A stretch of DNA of 64,000 nucleotides, taken from positions 3,722 to 67,721 of the forward strand of contig JBDIBF010000007.1 of NCBI GenBank assembly GCA_039812765.1, written 5' to 3'. This DNA is from JADJVL01 sp039812765 (GTDB lineage: Bacteria; Acidobacteriota; Holophagae; Holophagales; Holophagaceae). The notes beneath the pieces are model-generated. The model saw nothing but the letters and a program-made list of their open reading frames with translations. It was not told where the DNA came from and did not search any database. The first letter of the stretch is position 1. Each line of letters starts with the position of its first letter. The translations under genes were made by a program, and so were the position numbers. Positions 35,644 through 44,400 of this stretch are shown here, in pieces.

Positions 35644-36657
35644 TCAGGCGCCGGCTTCGCCGCTCGGGCTGCCGGCGTAGAGGTCCGGCAGCACGCCGCC
35701 CACCAGGTGGGCGGGCATGCCGATCAGGCGTTCGGGCGCATGGACCACCGTGTTGACCAGGCGGCCCAGGCCTCCGATCTCCATGACCACCTCGTCGCCG
35801 GCCTTGAGCCAGAGGTTGTCGGTGATCTTCGAGCCGTTCAGCTCCAGCAGGCAGCCTGTGCCCACGGTGCCGCTGCCGATGACCTCGCCTGCGTGCATCT
35901 GGATGCCGTAGCTGGTGCGCTGGAGGATCTGGGCGAAGGTCCAGTTCATGGAGTCCGCGTTGCCGTCGGAGAGCCTCCGCCCGTTCACGTCGCAGGTCAT
36001 GCGGGCGTGGAGGATCTCGCCCCGCTCCGTCTTCTCCAGGGGCAGCTCGTCCTTGGTCACCAGCCAGGGCCCGAGGGAGGTCGCGAAATCCTTGCCTTTG
36101 CAGGGGCCGAGGGAGAGCTTCATCTCCTCCATCTGGAGCATCCGGGCGCTCCAGTCGTTCATCACCATGTAGCCGAAGATGGCCGCGTCGGCCTCCTCGA
36201 GGGTGGCGTTCCTCAGGGGCCGCCCGGTGACGATGGCCACCTCCAGCTCGAAGTCCAGCCGCGCGAGGTGGTGGTCCTGGACCCTGACTTCGCCCGGGCC
36301 CGTGACCGCCAGATGGTTGGTGAAGTAGGTGACGGGGAAGAGGTCGAACTCGGGGATCATGTCCAGCCCGCGGTTGCGCCGGGCGGTGGCCACGTGCTGG
36401 CGGAAGGCGTAGCCGTCCCGCATGGAGACGGGCCGCGGCACGGGGGCGAGCAGCGTCACGTCCCCGGCCTCGAGAAGCGTCTTCGGAGCGCCGGCGGCGG
36501 CCCGAGCCAGGGGCATCAGCTCGTCCTGGCGCCGGATCAGGGTGAGCATGTCCACCGCGAGGCGGGGCTCCTGCGCCGCGAAATCCAGGATCCGCCCGTC
36601 GCCGAGCACCGCGCCGATCTTCTCGGCCTCCCCGTGGAGGAACGTCACCAGCTTCAT
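35644..36657 (-). CDS. fumarylacetoacetate hydrolase family protein
   Basis: FAH-fold hydrolase of 337 residues, a good candidate for fumarylacetoacetase, which yields fumarate and acetoacetate at the end of tyrosine breakdown. Metal ligands are visible in DFELEVAIVTGRP and in VMNDWSARMLQMEEM; the CKGKDFATSLGPW segment and IGSGTVGTGCLLEL follow the family pattern. The YAFRQHVATARRNRG segment holds a conserved His. It lies 28 bases upstream of the amidohydrolase on the same strand and about 4.4 kb from hmgA; hppD and maleylacetoacetate isomerase are not in the window. Confidence 0.85.
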   Translation of the reverse strand: MKLVTFLHGEAEKIGAVLGDGRILDFAAQEPRLAVDMLTLIRRQDELMPLARAAAGAPKTLLEAGDVTLLAPVPRPVSMRDGYAFRQHVATARRNRGLDMIPEFDLFPVTYFTNHLAVTGPGEVRVQDHHLARLDFELEVAIVTGRPLRNATLEEADAAIFGYMVMNDWSARMLQMEEMKLSLGPCKGKDFATSLGPWLVTKDELPLEKTERGEILHARMTCDVNGRRLSDGNADSMNWTFAQILQRTSYGIQMHAGEVIGSGTVGTGCLLELNGSKITDNLWLKAGDEVVMEIGGLGRLVNTVVHAPERLIGMPAHLVGGVLPDLYAGSPSGEAGA

Positions 36658-36703
36658 CCGATCACCTCGCCTTCAGCATAGACGGCGCGGCCCGGGACGA
36701 AAA

Positions 36704-36726
36704 AGCGCCCGGCGGGGCCGGGCGCT
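36704..36726 (-). terminator. terminator of the TonB receptor gene
   Basis: Nine-base perfect stem AGCGCCCGG with its complement (36704-36712 with 36718-36726) and five-base loop. On the minus strand it is followed by a run of T, just after the receptor stop. Confidence 0.85.
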
Positions 36727-36744
36727 GGTTGGCGGCCAAGGGGC

Positions 36745-39700
36745 TCAGAACGTGAAGCGCACGCCCGCCTGGATGTTCCGGTTGTTGTCGGCGCTGGTGA
36801 CGATGGGGGAGCCGAAGGCGGGCGCGCCGGGGGGCGGCGTCTGGAAGTTCTGCACCTTGGTGATGTTGTAGTGGTTGAAGACGTTGAAGACCTCGAGGAT
36901 CAGGTCGAGGCCGACCTTGTCGCTGGGCTTGAAGTTGCGCGAGACGCGCAGGTCCACGTTGGTGATGCTCGGGGTCGTCTCGGAATTGCGCTTCACACCC
37001 GCCGGCCGGTCGGCCGGGGCGCTGAGGCCCTCGCCGTTGCCCAGGAGGGTGCCGGCGAAGGGGCCGCTCGCGAGCGTGCCGTAGTCCGCGTCCACGCCGG
37101 TCCACAGGCTGTAGGGCCGTCCGGACGCGTACTTCCCGATGAGGGCGATCACCCAGTTCCGGGTCCAGGCCGAACCCATACCCTTGGTGTTGAACACGGC
37201 GCTGAGGTTGACGCGGTGGCGCTGGTCGTGGTTGCTCGGCCCCATCTCGGAGGCGGGGTCGAAGGTGTTCTGGGGGGCGTACTGCGTGAGCCAGTCGATG
37301 TAGTTGTCCTCCGACTTGCTCCAGGCGTAGCTGGCGCTGATGGCCATCATGTCCCGGAGCTGCCACGCCATGCCCACCGTCACGGAGGTGTACTTGCTCT
37401 CGCCCGTGCCGTCGTATCGGAAGATGGCGGAGTAGGGGATGCCGGTGGGCCCGAAGCGGATGGGATTCCGCAGGCGCGTGTTGGTTCCCGCCTCCACCGT
37501 GTTCTGGTCGCCGACGAAGCCCGGGTTCGGGATGCTGGAGTTGATGTCCCGCACGTTCATGAAGTGTTCGCCCTTGGAGTGCACGCCGTCCAGGGTGAAC
37601 TTCAGGCTGGGACGGGGGCTCCACTCGAAGCCCAGGTTGGCCTGCTTGGTCTCCGGGGCCTCGTAGTCGCCGGGGAGCAGGAGCACCTTGCCGCCCCGGG
37701 CGGTGGACGGGTTGCCCGGCACGAAGGGGCCGAGGGCCGTGGCGAAGGTCTGGTAGCGACGGTTGGCGCCGCCGTCCGCGCTCGCCCAGGAGGCGAAGGT
37801 GTTGGGGGCGCGGCGGCCGATGGTCTGGAGGTCGGTGCCGTTGGAGAGGAAGACCGCGCCGTAGGGGCCGAGCTGGGTGCGTCCGACGAAGACGCCGTAG
37901 CCGCCGTAGACGCGGGTCACGGGGGTCGCCTGCCAGGTGAAGGAGACACGGGGCGAGACCTTGCTGCTGCTCCAGTCGTTGCTGTGGCGGCGCAGCGCGG
38001 CGAAGTCGTAGGGGCCGCGGCCGGTGGCGGTGGCGCCGGTGGCGCCGGTGACCGCCCCGATGCTCCCCGAGGACAGGGCGTCGGCGCCGAAGGGGCCCGT
38101 GGGGTTCTCGAGGAAGTCGTAGTCGGCGGTGTCCTTGAAGGCGGGCAGGTCCTCCCGGTCGTAGCGCACGCCGAGCTTGAGGGTGAACTTCGGGGTGACC
38201 TGCCAGTCGGCCTGGGCGAAGGCGCTGTAGTAGTTCACGTCGAAGTTGAGGTAGTCCTCGCCGAAGCCCTGGACGAAGGCGGCGGGCATGCCGAAGCCCC
38301 CGTAGGGGTTCGCGGCGTTCAGCGCCGCGATGCCGTTGCTGAAGCCCGGGATGGCCTGGAACCGGTAGATGCCGGAGAAGTTCAGGGGGAGCGCGCCTTC
38401 GATGTTGGTGCGCATCAGGTCCACGCCCAGCTTCAGGGTCACCTTGTCGAAGAAGATGCTTCCGGTGTCGCTCAGCTGGTAGGTCTTCTCCGTGCGGACC
38501 TGGGGCAGGAAGCGCTGGGTCCCGAAGGTGGCGGCGCCGAGGATCTCCACGTAGGGGCCCTTGGTGTCGTCGAGGCTGATCAGCTCGTGGTCCCGCAGGC
38601 TCCAGAGGAGGCGGAAGTCGTTGACGAAGCGCGCCGAGGCGTTCCAGAGGTGGGAGAGGCTGGCGCTCCGGTCCTCGATGCGGCGGGCGCCGCCGGCGCT
38701 GCGGTCCGTCAGGCCGCCCCACTCGAGCTGGTTCTCGTTGTACTCCTTGGCCCAGGTGAACCGGCCGCTCCAGCGGCTGGTGTCGCTCTGCGCCCAGTCC
38801 AGCTTCACGATGCCGGTGGTGACGTTCTCCACGAAGGGCACCAGGCCCTGGGACACCTTGAAGCCGGTGCGCTGGAGGATGGTCGCCGCGGTGCTGGAGT
38901 CGATGGTCACGTTGTTGGCGTCGTTCTTGTCGAAGCGCTCCACCGAGGCGAAGTAGAAGAGCTTGTCCTTGATGATGGGCCCGCCGACGGTGGCGCCGTA
39001 CTGGTTCTGCTTGAGCTGGGATTCGCTCGCGGACAGCGGGCGCTTGGCGTCCACCTTGCCGTCCCGGCGGAAGTAGAAGAGGGTGCCGCCGAACTGGTTG
39101 CCGCCGCTCTTGGTGACCACGTTCACCGTGCCGCCCGCCGCCCGGCCGTATTCCGCGGAGAAGCCGTTGGTGACCACCTGGAATTCCTGCACCGCGTCCT
39201 GGCTGAAAGTGGTACGCACCGAGCCGGTGGAGACGTCGTTGTTGTCGAGGCCGTCCACCATCACGTTGTTGAGTCGGGGGTTCACGCCGGCGAACACGAG
39301 GCCCGAGTTGGCCGCGGCGCCGCCGTTGTCCGGGCTGTTGGCCGTGGTCACGCCGGGCGTGGTGAGGCTGAAGTCCTCGAAGCGGCGGCGGTTGATCGGC
39401 AGGTTGTTTATCAGGTTGTTGTCGATGACCGTGGAGACCTGGGTGCGCGTGGGATCCACCAGCGTGGCCTCGCCCACCACCTCCACCGTGGCCTGGGCCT
39501 CCACGGGGCTGAGGTCCACGTTCAGCTCGGTGGTGTTGGCGATGCGCAGGGTGATGTCCTTGATGCGCTTGGCCTGGAAGGTGGGAGCCTCCACCGACAG
39601 GGTGTAGGAGCCCGGGGGCAGGAGCCGGAAGCTGAAGTTGCCGTTGGCGTCCGAGGTGAGGACGCGGGTCTGGTTGGTGGAATCCTGGGTCAGGCGCACC

Positions 39701-39846
39701 ACGGCCTTGGGGATGGGGGCGCCGCCGGGGGAGCGGACCTGCCCGCGCAGGTCGGCGGTGGTGACGCCGGTGCTCTGGGCCGCGAGGCTCATGGAGAGGG
39801 TGGTGAGGGCCGCCAAGCTCAGGGAGGGGGACAGTCGGAAGGCCAT
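36745..39846 (-). CDS. TonB-dependent receptor, Oar-like, with carboxypeptidase regulatory-like domain
   Basis: Outer membrane transporter of 1033 residues. A signal peptide (LSLAALTTLSMSLAAQS) is followed by a carboxypeptidase-regulatory-like domain (LRGQVRSPGGAPIPKAVVRL ... GNFSFRLLPPGSYTLSVEAP), a plug domain (NNLPINRRRFEDFSL, then a VMVDGLDNNDVSTGS segment) and a large beta barrel ending in QAGVRFTF with terminal Phe. This Oar-type build is very common in Acidobacteriota. GGAG, four bases and ATG 39846 give the start. No ligand can be assigned; the biotin genes upstream on the same strand may be coincidental. Confidence 0.9.
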   Translation of the reverse strand: MAFRLSPSLSLAALTTLSMSLAAQSTGVTTADLRGQVRSPGGAPIPKAVVRLTQDSTNQTRVLTSDANGNFSFRLLPPGSYTLSVEAPTFQAKRIKDITLRIANTTELNVDLSPVEAQATVEVVGEATLVDPTRTQVSTVIDNNLINNLPINRRRFEDFSLTTPGVTTANSPDNGGAAANSGLVFAGVNPRLNNVMVDGLDNNDVSTGSVRTTFSQDAVQEFQVVTNGFSAEYGRAAGGTVNVVTKSGGNQFGGTLFYFRRDGKVDAKRPLSASESQLKQNQYGATVGGPIIKDKLFYFASVERFDKNDANNVTIDSSTAATILQRTGFKVSQGLVPFVENVTTGIVKLDWAQSDTSRWSGRFTWAKEYNENQLEWGGLTDRSAGGARRIEDRSASLSHLWNASARFVNDFRLLWSLRDHELISLDDTKGPYVEILGAATFGTQRFLPQVRTEKTYQLSDTGSIFFDKVTLKLGVDLMRTNIEGALPLNFSGIYRFQAIPGFSNGIAALNAANPYGGFGMPAAFVQGFGEDYLNFDVNYYSAFAQADWQVTPKFTLKLGVRYDREDLPAFKDTADYDFLENPTGPFGADALSSGSIGAVTGATGATATGRGPYDFAALRRHSNDWSSSKVSPRVSFTWQATPVTRVYGGYGVFVGRTQLGPYGAVFLSNGTDLQTIGRRAPNTFASWASADGGANRRYQTFATALGPFVPGNPSTARGGKVLLLPGDYEAPETKQANLGFEWSPRPSLKFTLDGVHSKGEHFMNVRDINSSIPNPGFVGDQNTVEAGTNTRLRNPIRFGPTGIPYSAIFRYDGTGESKYTSVTVGMAWQLRDMMAISASYAWSKSEDNYIDWLTQYAPQNTFDPASEMGPSNHDQRHRVNLSAVFNTKGMGSAWTRNWVIALIGKYASGRPYSLWTGVDADYGTLASGPFAGTLLGNGEGLSAPADRPAGVKRNSETTPSITNVDLRVSRNFKPSDKVGLDLILEVFNVFNHYNITKVQNFQTPPPGAPAFGSPIVTSADNNRNIQAGVRFTF

Positions 39847-39938
39847 GGGGACTCCATGATGGGAGGTGAAGACGGGCGGACCGGATAGGGTGCCCCGAGG
39901 ATAGAAAGATTCCCCGGAGGGCGCAAGCAATCGAAATA

Positions 39939-41300
39939 TCAAAATAAAAGCTCGGCCAACTCCTGAACGGCGCCGTGGATCCGGGCGGGCGGGGTGGCCA
40001 GGGGCGGCAGCAGGTAGAGGCAGTCCCCCAGGGGGCGGACGAGGAGCCCGCGGTCGAGGGCGCGGCGGTGGAAGCGCCAGCCGAAGCGAGCCTCCACGGG
40101 GTGCGGGCGCCCGGTGCGGGGATCCACCACGGCGCAGGCGGCGATGCAGCCGAGGGTGCGCGCGCGGCGGACGGCAGGATGCGCCGCGAGGCCGCTCCAC
40201 GCTTCTCGCAACGCGTCGGCGAGGGCCTGCGCCCGCTCCAGGACGGGCGTCTCCTCGAAGAGGGCGAGGTTCGCGCAGGCCGAGGCGCAGGCGATGGGGT
40301 TGGCGGTGAAGCTGTGCCCGTGGAAAAAAGTGCGCATCTCCGCGTAGTCACCCCAGAAATGCCCGAAGACCTCCTCCGTGGCCCAGGTGAGGGCGAGGGG
40401 CAGGATGCCGCCGGTGAGCCCCTTGGACAGGCAGAGCAGGTCCGGCGCGACGCCCGCCTGCTCCAGGGCGAGGAAGGTCCCCGTCCGTCCGAAGCCGGTC
40501 ATCACCTCGTCCAGGATCAGGTAGACGCCGTACCGGTCGCACTGGCGCCGGATCTCGCGGAGCAGCTCGGGGGCCCACATGCGCATGCCCCCGGCGCCCT
40601 GGACCAGGGGCTCCGCGATGAAGGCCGCGAGGCGGGGACCCTTGGCCTCGAACCAAGCCTGGAGCGCCGTCAGCGCCGCCTCGAGGCCGGGCGACTCCGC
40701 CGGCGCCCCGGGGCCGACCTCACGGCGGGTGTCCTCGGGTACCTCGAGGGTGTCGCAGGCGAGGAGCAGCGGCGCGAAGAGCCCTGCCATGAAATTGCCC
40801 CGGTCCCCCACGCCGACCGCGCCGAGGGTGTCCCCGTGGTATCCGCCGGCCAGGGCGCCGAAGCGCTCCCGGCCGCGTTCGCCGCGCTGCAGCTGGGCCT
40901 GGAAGGCCATCTTGAGCGCCACCTCCACCGCCGTGCTGCCGTTGTCCGAGAAGAAGGCCCTCGTGAGGCCGGCGGGCAGCCTGGGACGCAGTCGCGCCAC
41001 CAGCTCGATCGCGGGCTCGTGGGTGAAGCCCGCGAACATGACGTGGTCCAGCCGCGCGGCCTGCCGGGTGAGGGCCTCCGCCAGCCGGGGATGGCCATGG
41101 CCGTGGACGCAGGTCCACCAGGAGCTGATGCCGTCCAGGACCTTCCGCCCGTCCACCAGCAGCAGGTCCGGGCCTTCGCCGCCCACCACCGCCAGGGGTG
41201 GGTCGGCCTCGTGCTCCTTCATCTGCGTGAAGGGATGCCAGACGTGGGCGTGGTCGAAGGCGAGGCGGTCGAGCCAGGACTCGGGCAGGGGGGAGGCCAT
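39939..41300 (-). CDS. bioA: adenosylmethionine-8-amino-7-oxononanoate aminotransferase
   Basis: PLP enzyme that converts KAPA to DAPA with S-adenosylmethionine as amino donor, step two of biotin ring synthesis. The 453-residue protein has HVWHPFTQMKEHE, ISSWWTCVHGHGHP, FFSDNGSTAVEVALKMA, the GYHGDTLGAVGVG region, LILDEVMTGFGRTGT and the PLP lysine in LSKGLTGG, all typical of BioA. It follows bioD after four bases. The region beyond its stop is AT-rich and may hold the promoter of the TonB receptor. Confidence 0.95.
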   Translation of the reverse strand: MASPLPESWLDRLAFDHAHVWHPFTQMKEHEADPPLAVVGGEGPDLLLVDGRKVLDGISSWWTCVHGHGHPRLAEALTRQAARLDHVMFAGFTHEPAIELVARLRPRLPAGLTRAFFSDNGSTAVEVALKMAFQAQLQRGERGRERFGALAGGYHGDTLGAVGVGDRGNFMAGLFAPLLLACDTLEVPEDTRREVGPGAPAESPGLEAALTALQAWFEAKGPRLAAFIAEPLVQGAGGMRMWAPELLREIRRQCDRYGVYLILDEVMTGFGRTGTFLALEQAGVAPDLLCLSKGLTGGILPLALTWATEEVFGHFWGDYAEMRTFFHGHSFTANPIACASACANLALFEETPVLERAQALADALREAWSGLAAHPAVRRARTLGCIAACAVVDPRTGRPHPVEARFGWRFHRRALDRGLLVRPLGDCLYLLPPLATPPARIHGAVQELAELLF

Positions 41301-41304
41301 GGGC

Positions 41305-41919
41305 TCAATCCTCCAGGACGTGAACGGGGACGGGCAGGAAGCGGGCCAGGATGGCGGCGTTCTCCGCCGCGGCCGCGTGGCTGCCGTCCAGGCCCGGGTT
41401 GAGGAGGACCGCCGGCACCCGCCAGCCGCGGAGCATGAGGGCCTCGCAGGTGAGCAGGGTGTGGTTGAGGGTCCCCAGCCCGCCCCGGGCCACCACCACC
41501 GCGGGGAAGCCCAGGTCCAGGGCCCATGCCGCGAAGACGCGGCCCGGCGCCAAGGGGACCGCCACGCCGCCGACGCCCTCCAGCAGCAGCCGCCCTTCCG
41601 CCGGGCGGGCCGCCCACGCGGCCAGGGTGTCCAGGTCCAGGACGCGGCCTTCCCGTTCGGCCGCGGCGAGGGGGGAGAGGGGCGCGGCCAGCACCAGGCC
41701 CGTCTCCGCCCGGATGCCCGGCCCCGCCACCGCCTGGGCGTCGGCCTCGGGATCCGAGCCGTCCCGGACGCCGGTCTGGAAGGGCTTGCGGTAGGTCACG
41801 GGGCCCTCGGCGGCCCAGGCCGCCGCGAGGGCGGCGGAGACCCGCGTCTTGCCCACGCCGGTGTCCGTGCCCAGCACCCACAGGGGGGCGGGGAGGGAGG
41901 CCGCCAGGTCTGGAATCAA
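41305..41919 (-). CDS. bioD: dethiobiotin synthase
   Basis: Uses ATP and CO2 to close the ureido ring of biotin. The 204-residue protein opens with LWVLGTDTGVGKTRVSAAL, whose P-loop is typical of BioD, then TYRKPFQTG and the LLLEGVGGVAVPLAP segment. The most credible start is TTG at 41919: GGAGG stands seven bases before it and it overlaps the bioF stop (TTGA). No ATG or GTG fits near the conserved beginning. The rare start may keep BioD levels below those of its neighbours. Confidence 0.9.
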   Translation of the reverse strand: MIPDLAASLPAPLWVLGTDTGVGKTRVSAALAAAWAAEGPVTYRKPFQTGVRDGSDPEADAQAVAGPGIRAETGLVLAAPLSPLAAAEREGRVLDLDTLAAWAARPAEGRLLLEGVGGVAVPLAPGRVFAAWALDLGFPAVVVARGGLGTLNHTLLTCEALMLRGWRVPAVLLNPGLDGSHAAAAENAAILARFLPVPVHVLED

Positions 41920-43100
41920 AGCAACGCCTCCAGGGCCGAGAGCAGGTCGGCCACCGCCGCCTCGGACTGGTGGGCCCCGGTGGTGATGCGAAGGCGCGAC
42001 GTGCCCGGGGACACCGCCGGGGGCCGCACGGCCCGCACGTCGAAGCCCCGGTCCTGGAGGGCGCCGGCCACGGCCAGGGCCCTGGCTTCGGTGCCCAGGA
42101 CCACGGGGACGATGGCGGAGGGCTGGGGCGGAAGGCCGAGGCGGGCGCGGATCCGTGCCGCGTGCCCCAGGGCCGCCGAGGCCCGCCAGCGCTCCTCCCG
42201 GGCCAGGGCGAGGGAACGCCGCGCCGCTCCCAGCACCGGGGGGGGCAGGCTGGTGGAGAAGATGAAGCCCCGGGCCGTGTTGACGAAGTGGTCCCGCAGC
42301 TCCCCGGGGCACGCCACGAACGCGCCGAAGGCGCCCAGGGCCTTCCCCAGGGTGCCCATGACCAGGGGGATCCGCCCGGCGACGCCGCAGGCCTCGGCGA
42401 GCCCGCCGCCGTGGGGGCCCAGCAGGCCGGTCGCGTGGGCCTCGTCCACCAGGAGCAGGGCGTCGAAGCGCGCCGCCAGCGCCAGCAGGGCAGGGAGGTC
42501 CGCGGCGTCGCCGTCCATGCTGAACACCGCGTCCGTGGCGATGAGGAAGAGGCTCCCCGCGGCACGGCGCCCGCGGGCCGCGCGGAGGCAGGCCTCCAGA
42601 TCCTCCAGGTCGAGGTGTCGGTGGACGTGCACGGCCGCGCCCCGGGCCTTGGCGAGACGGCAGCCCTCCACCAGGGAGGCGTGGTTGAGGGCGTCGGAGA
42701 AGACGTGGTCGCCCTCCCGGGCCAGGGCCGGGATCAGCGTGGCGTTCGCCTGGAAGCCCGAGTTCAGCAGCAGCGCGGAAGGCAGCGACTTGTGCCGGGC
42801 CAGGGCCTCCTCCAGCGCCTCGTGCAGCGAGCTGCCGCCCCGGAGGAGCCGCGAGCCGCCGGACCCGCTCCCGTGCTCCAGGGCGGCCTGGGCCGCCGCC
42901 TCGGCCACCCGGACATCCCGCCTCAGTCCCAGGTAGTCGTTGGAACAGAAGTCCAGGCCGCGGGGAGCCTCCACGCGGCGTTCCAGCCCGGCCCCGCGGC
43001 GGGTGTCGGCCTCCCGGCGCAGCCGCGCCGCCCAGGACGGGGGGACCCAGGGGCGGTCGGCCCCGGAGGGAACCACTTGGGAGTCTGTCGCACTAGCCAT
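41916..43100 (-). CDS. bioF: 8-amino-7-oxononanoate synthase
   Basis: Condenses pimeloyl-ACP (or -CoA) with alanine, the first step of the biotin ring pathway. Of the alpha-oxoamine synthase family (394 residues): DFCSNDYLGLRRD, GSGSGGSRLLRGG, the DAVFSMDGDAADLPAL segment, LVDEAHATGLLG and the PLP lysine in GTLGKALGAFG. It is the first gene of bioF-bioD-bioA; bioB, bioC and bioH are not in the window. No clear BirA operator was seen in the 231 bases before it. Confidence 0.95.
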   Translation of the reverse strand: MASATDSQVVPSGADRPWVPPSWAARLRREADTRRGAGLERRVEAPRGLDFCSNDYLGLRRDVRVAEAAAQAALEHGSGSGGSRLLRGGSSLHEALEEALARHKSLPSALLLNSGFQANATLIPALAREGDHVFSDALNHASLVEGCRLAKARGAAVHVHRHLDLEDLEACLRAARGRRAAGSLFLIATDAVFSMDGDAADLPALLALAARFDALLLVDEAHATGLLGPHGGGLAEACGVAGRIPLVMGTLGKALGAFGAFVACPGELRDHFVNTARGFIFSTSLPPPVLGAARRSLALAREERWRASAALGHAARIRARLGLPPQPSAIVPVVLGTEARALAVAGALQDRGFDVRAVRPPAVSPGTSRLRITTGAHQSEAAVADLLSALEALL

Positions 43101-43331
43101 CGTCGATCCGGAGTCGCTTCAGGGGCCCCGGATCCGCGGAACGGCGGCGGGGACGGACGCCGGCTCCGGTGGTAGACTCGAGGCTTTGGGGCCGCATCGG
43201 CCCAGGGGAAGAGGATGAGGCACCTGGCCAAGGACTCCAACGCTTGAATCGCTCCCCCGAGGCCGGCCCCGGCCGGTTCCGTCCGCAACCCTGAAGGGGA
43301 ATCCCCTTCAAACCCTGACCGAGGAATGTTC

Positions 43332-44387
43332 ATGCTGCGCTCCCTGCTCCCTCTGGTGGCCCTGACCCTGGCCGCCCAGACCCCCGCCCCCAAGCCCGCC
43401 GAAGCTCCCAAGGCCGAAGCCCCCAAGGCCGAAGCCCCCAAGGCCGCCGTGAAGGCCGAAGCCCCCAAGGCCCCGAAGGCGGACGTGAAGACCACGTCCG
43501 GTGTCGAGGTCGGCCAGGCCGCCCCGAAGGCCGAAGACAAGGTGATCGCGAAGATCGGTCCCTACCTGCTCCACGATTCGGACGTGGAGGCCGCCCTGGG
43601 CAACATGGCCCCCACCGAGCGCCAGCAACTCACCCTGGTGGCCGGCGCGCGGGACCAGTACGTCAAGCGCATCGTCGAGATGCACCTCATCGCGGCGAAG
43701 GCCAAGAAGCTGGGCCTGGACGCCACGCCCGAGCACAAGCGCGCCCTGGGCCTGATGACCACGCAGCTCCTGGCCCAGGAGCTGCTCAAGAAGGAGGGTG
43801 ACGCCCTCAACGCGAAGATGAACGTGAGCGAGGAGGACGTCCGCGCCTACTACGAGTCCCACAAGGCCCAGTTCGTCACGCCCGGCAAGTTCAACGCCCG
43901 CCACATCCTGGTCTCGGTGAAGAGCGAGCGCACCCAGGGCCAGGGCTACACCGACCAGGAGGCCCGGGACCGCGTGGCCAAGATCCAGGAGCAGCTCCGC
44001 AGTGGCAAGAAGCTGGAGGACCTGACCAAGGAGTGGTCCGACGATCCGGGCAGCAAGGACAAGGGCGGCCTCTACGAGAACATCACCTTCGGCCAGTTCG
44101 TGCCCGAGTTCGAGGCCGCGGTGAAGGCCCAGCCCGTGGGCAAGGTGGGCGACCCCGTCCGGACCGCCTTCGGCTACCACCTGATCCAGGTCGAGAAGAT
44201 GATGCCCGGCGACCAGATGGGCTGGGACCAGGCGAAGGACCAGGCCAAGCAGAAGGCCACCGAGGCCCGCCGCGAAGAGGTCTGGAACGGCTTCATCGAG
44301 GGGATCAAGAAGGAGGTCCCCTTCGAGATGAACCCCGCCCCGGGCAAGGCCGCGAAGGCCGCGAAGCCGGCCGCCAAGAAGGGCTGA
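43332..44387 (+). CDS. periplasmic PpiC-type peptidyl-prolyl isomerase with EAPKA-repeat linker
   Basis: Exported foldase of about 351 residues. After the signal peptide (MLRSLLPLVALTLAAQT) comes a low-complexity linker of EAPKA-like repeats (to about residue 55), a SurA-like N-terminal helical region, and a parvulin domain (about 180-300) starting FNARHILVSVKSERTQG and including AFGYHLIQVE. The C-terminus is Lys/Ala-rich. ATG 43332 lies seven bases after GAGG; ATG 43326 is too close to it. The next gene is a second foldase, so the two form an envelope-folding operon. Confidence 0.88.
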   Translation: MLRSLLPLVALTLAAQTPAPKPAEAPKAEAPKAEAPKAAVKAEAPKAPKADVKTTSGVEVGQAAPKAEDKVIAKIGPYLLHDSDVEAALGNMAPTERQQLTLVAGARDQYVKRIVEMHLIAAKAKKLGLDATPEHKRALGLMTTQLLAQELLKKEGDALNAKMNVSEEDVRAYYESHKAQFVTPGKFNARHILVSVKSERTQGQGYTDQEARDRVAKIQEQLRSGKKLEDLTKEWSDDPGSKDKGGLYENITFGQFVPEFEAAVKAQPVGKVGDPVRTAFGYHLIQVEKMMPGDQMGWDQAKDQAKQKATEARREEVWNGFIEGIKKEVPFEMNPAPGKAAKAAKPAAKKG

Positions 44388-44400
44388 TAGGCTTCCCCCC

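Noticed and set aside
36871..39888. Long plus-strand open frame antisense to the TonB receptor
   Set aside because: It is the mirror of a well-defined receptor gene in high-GC DNA, and its product is low-complexity with no family resemblance.
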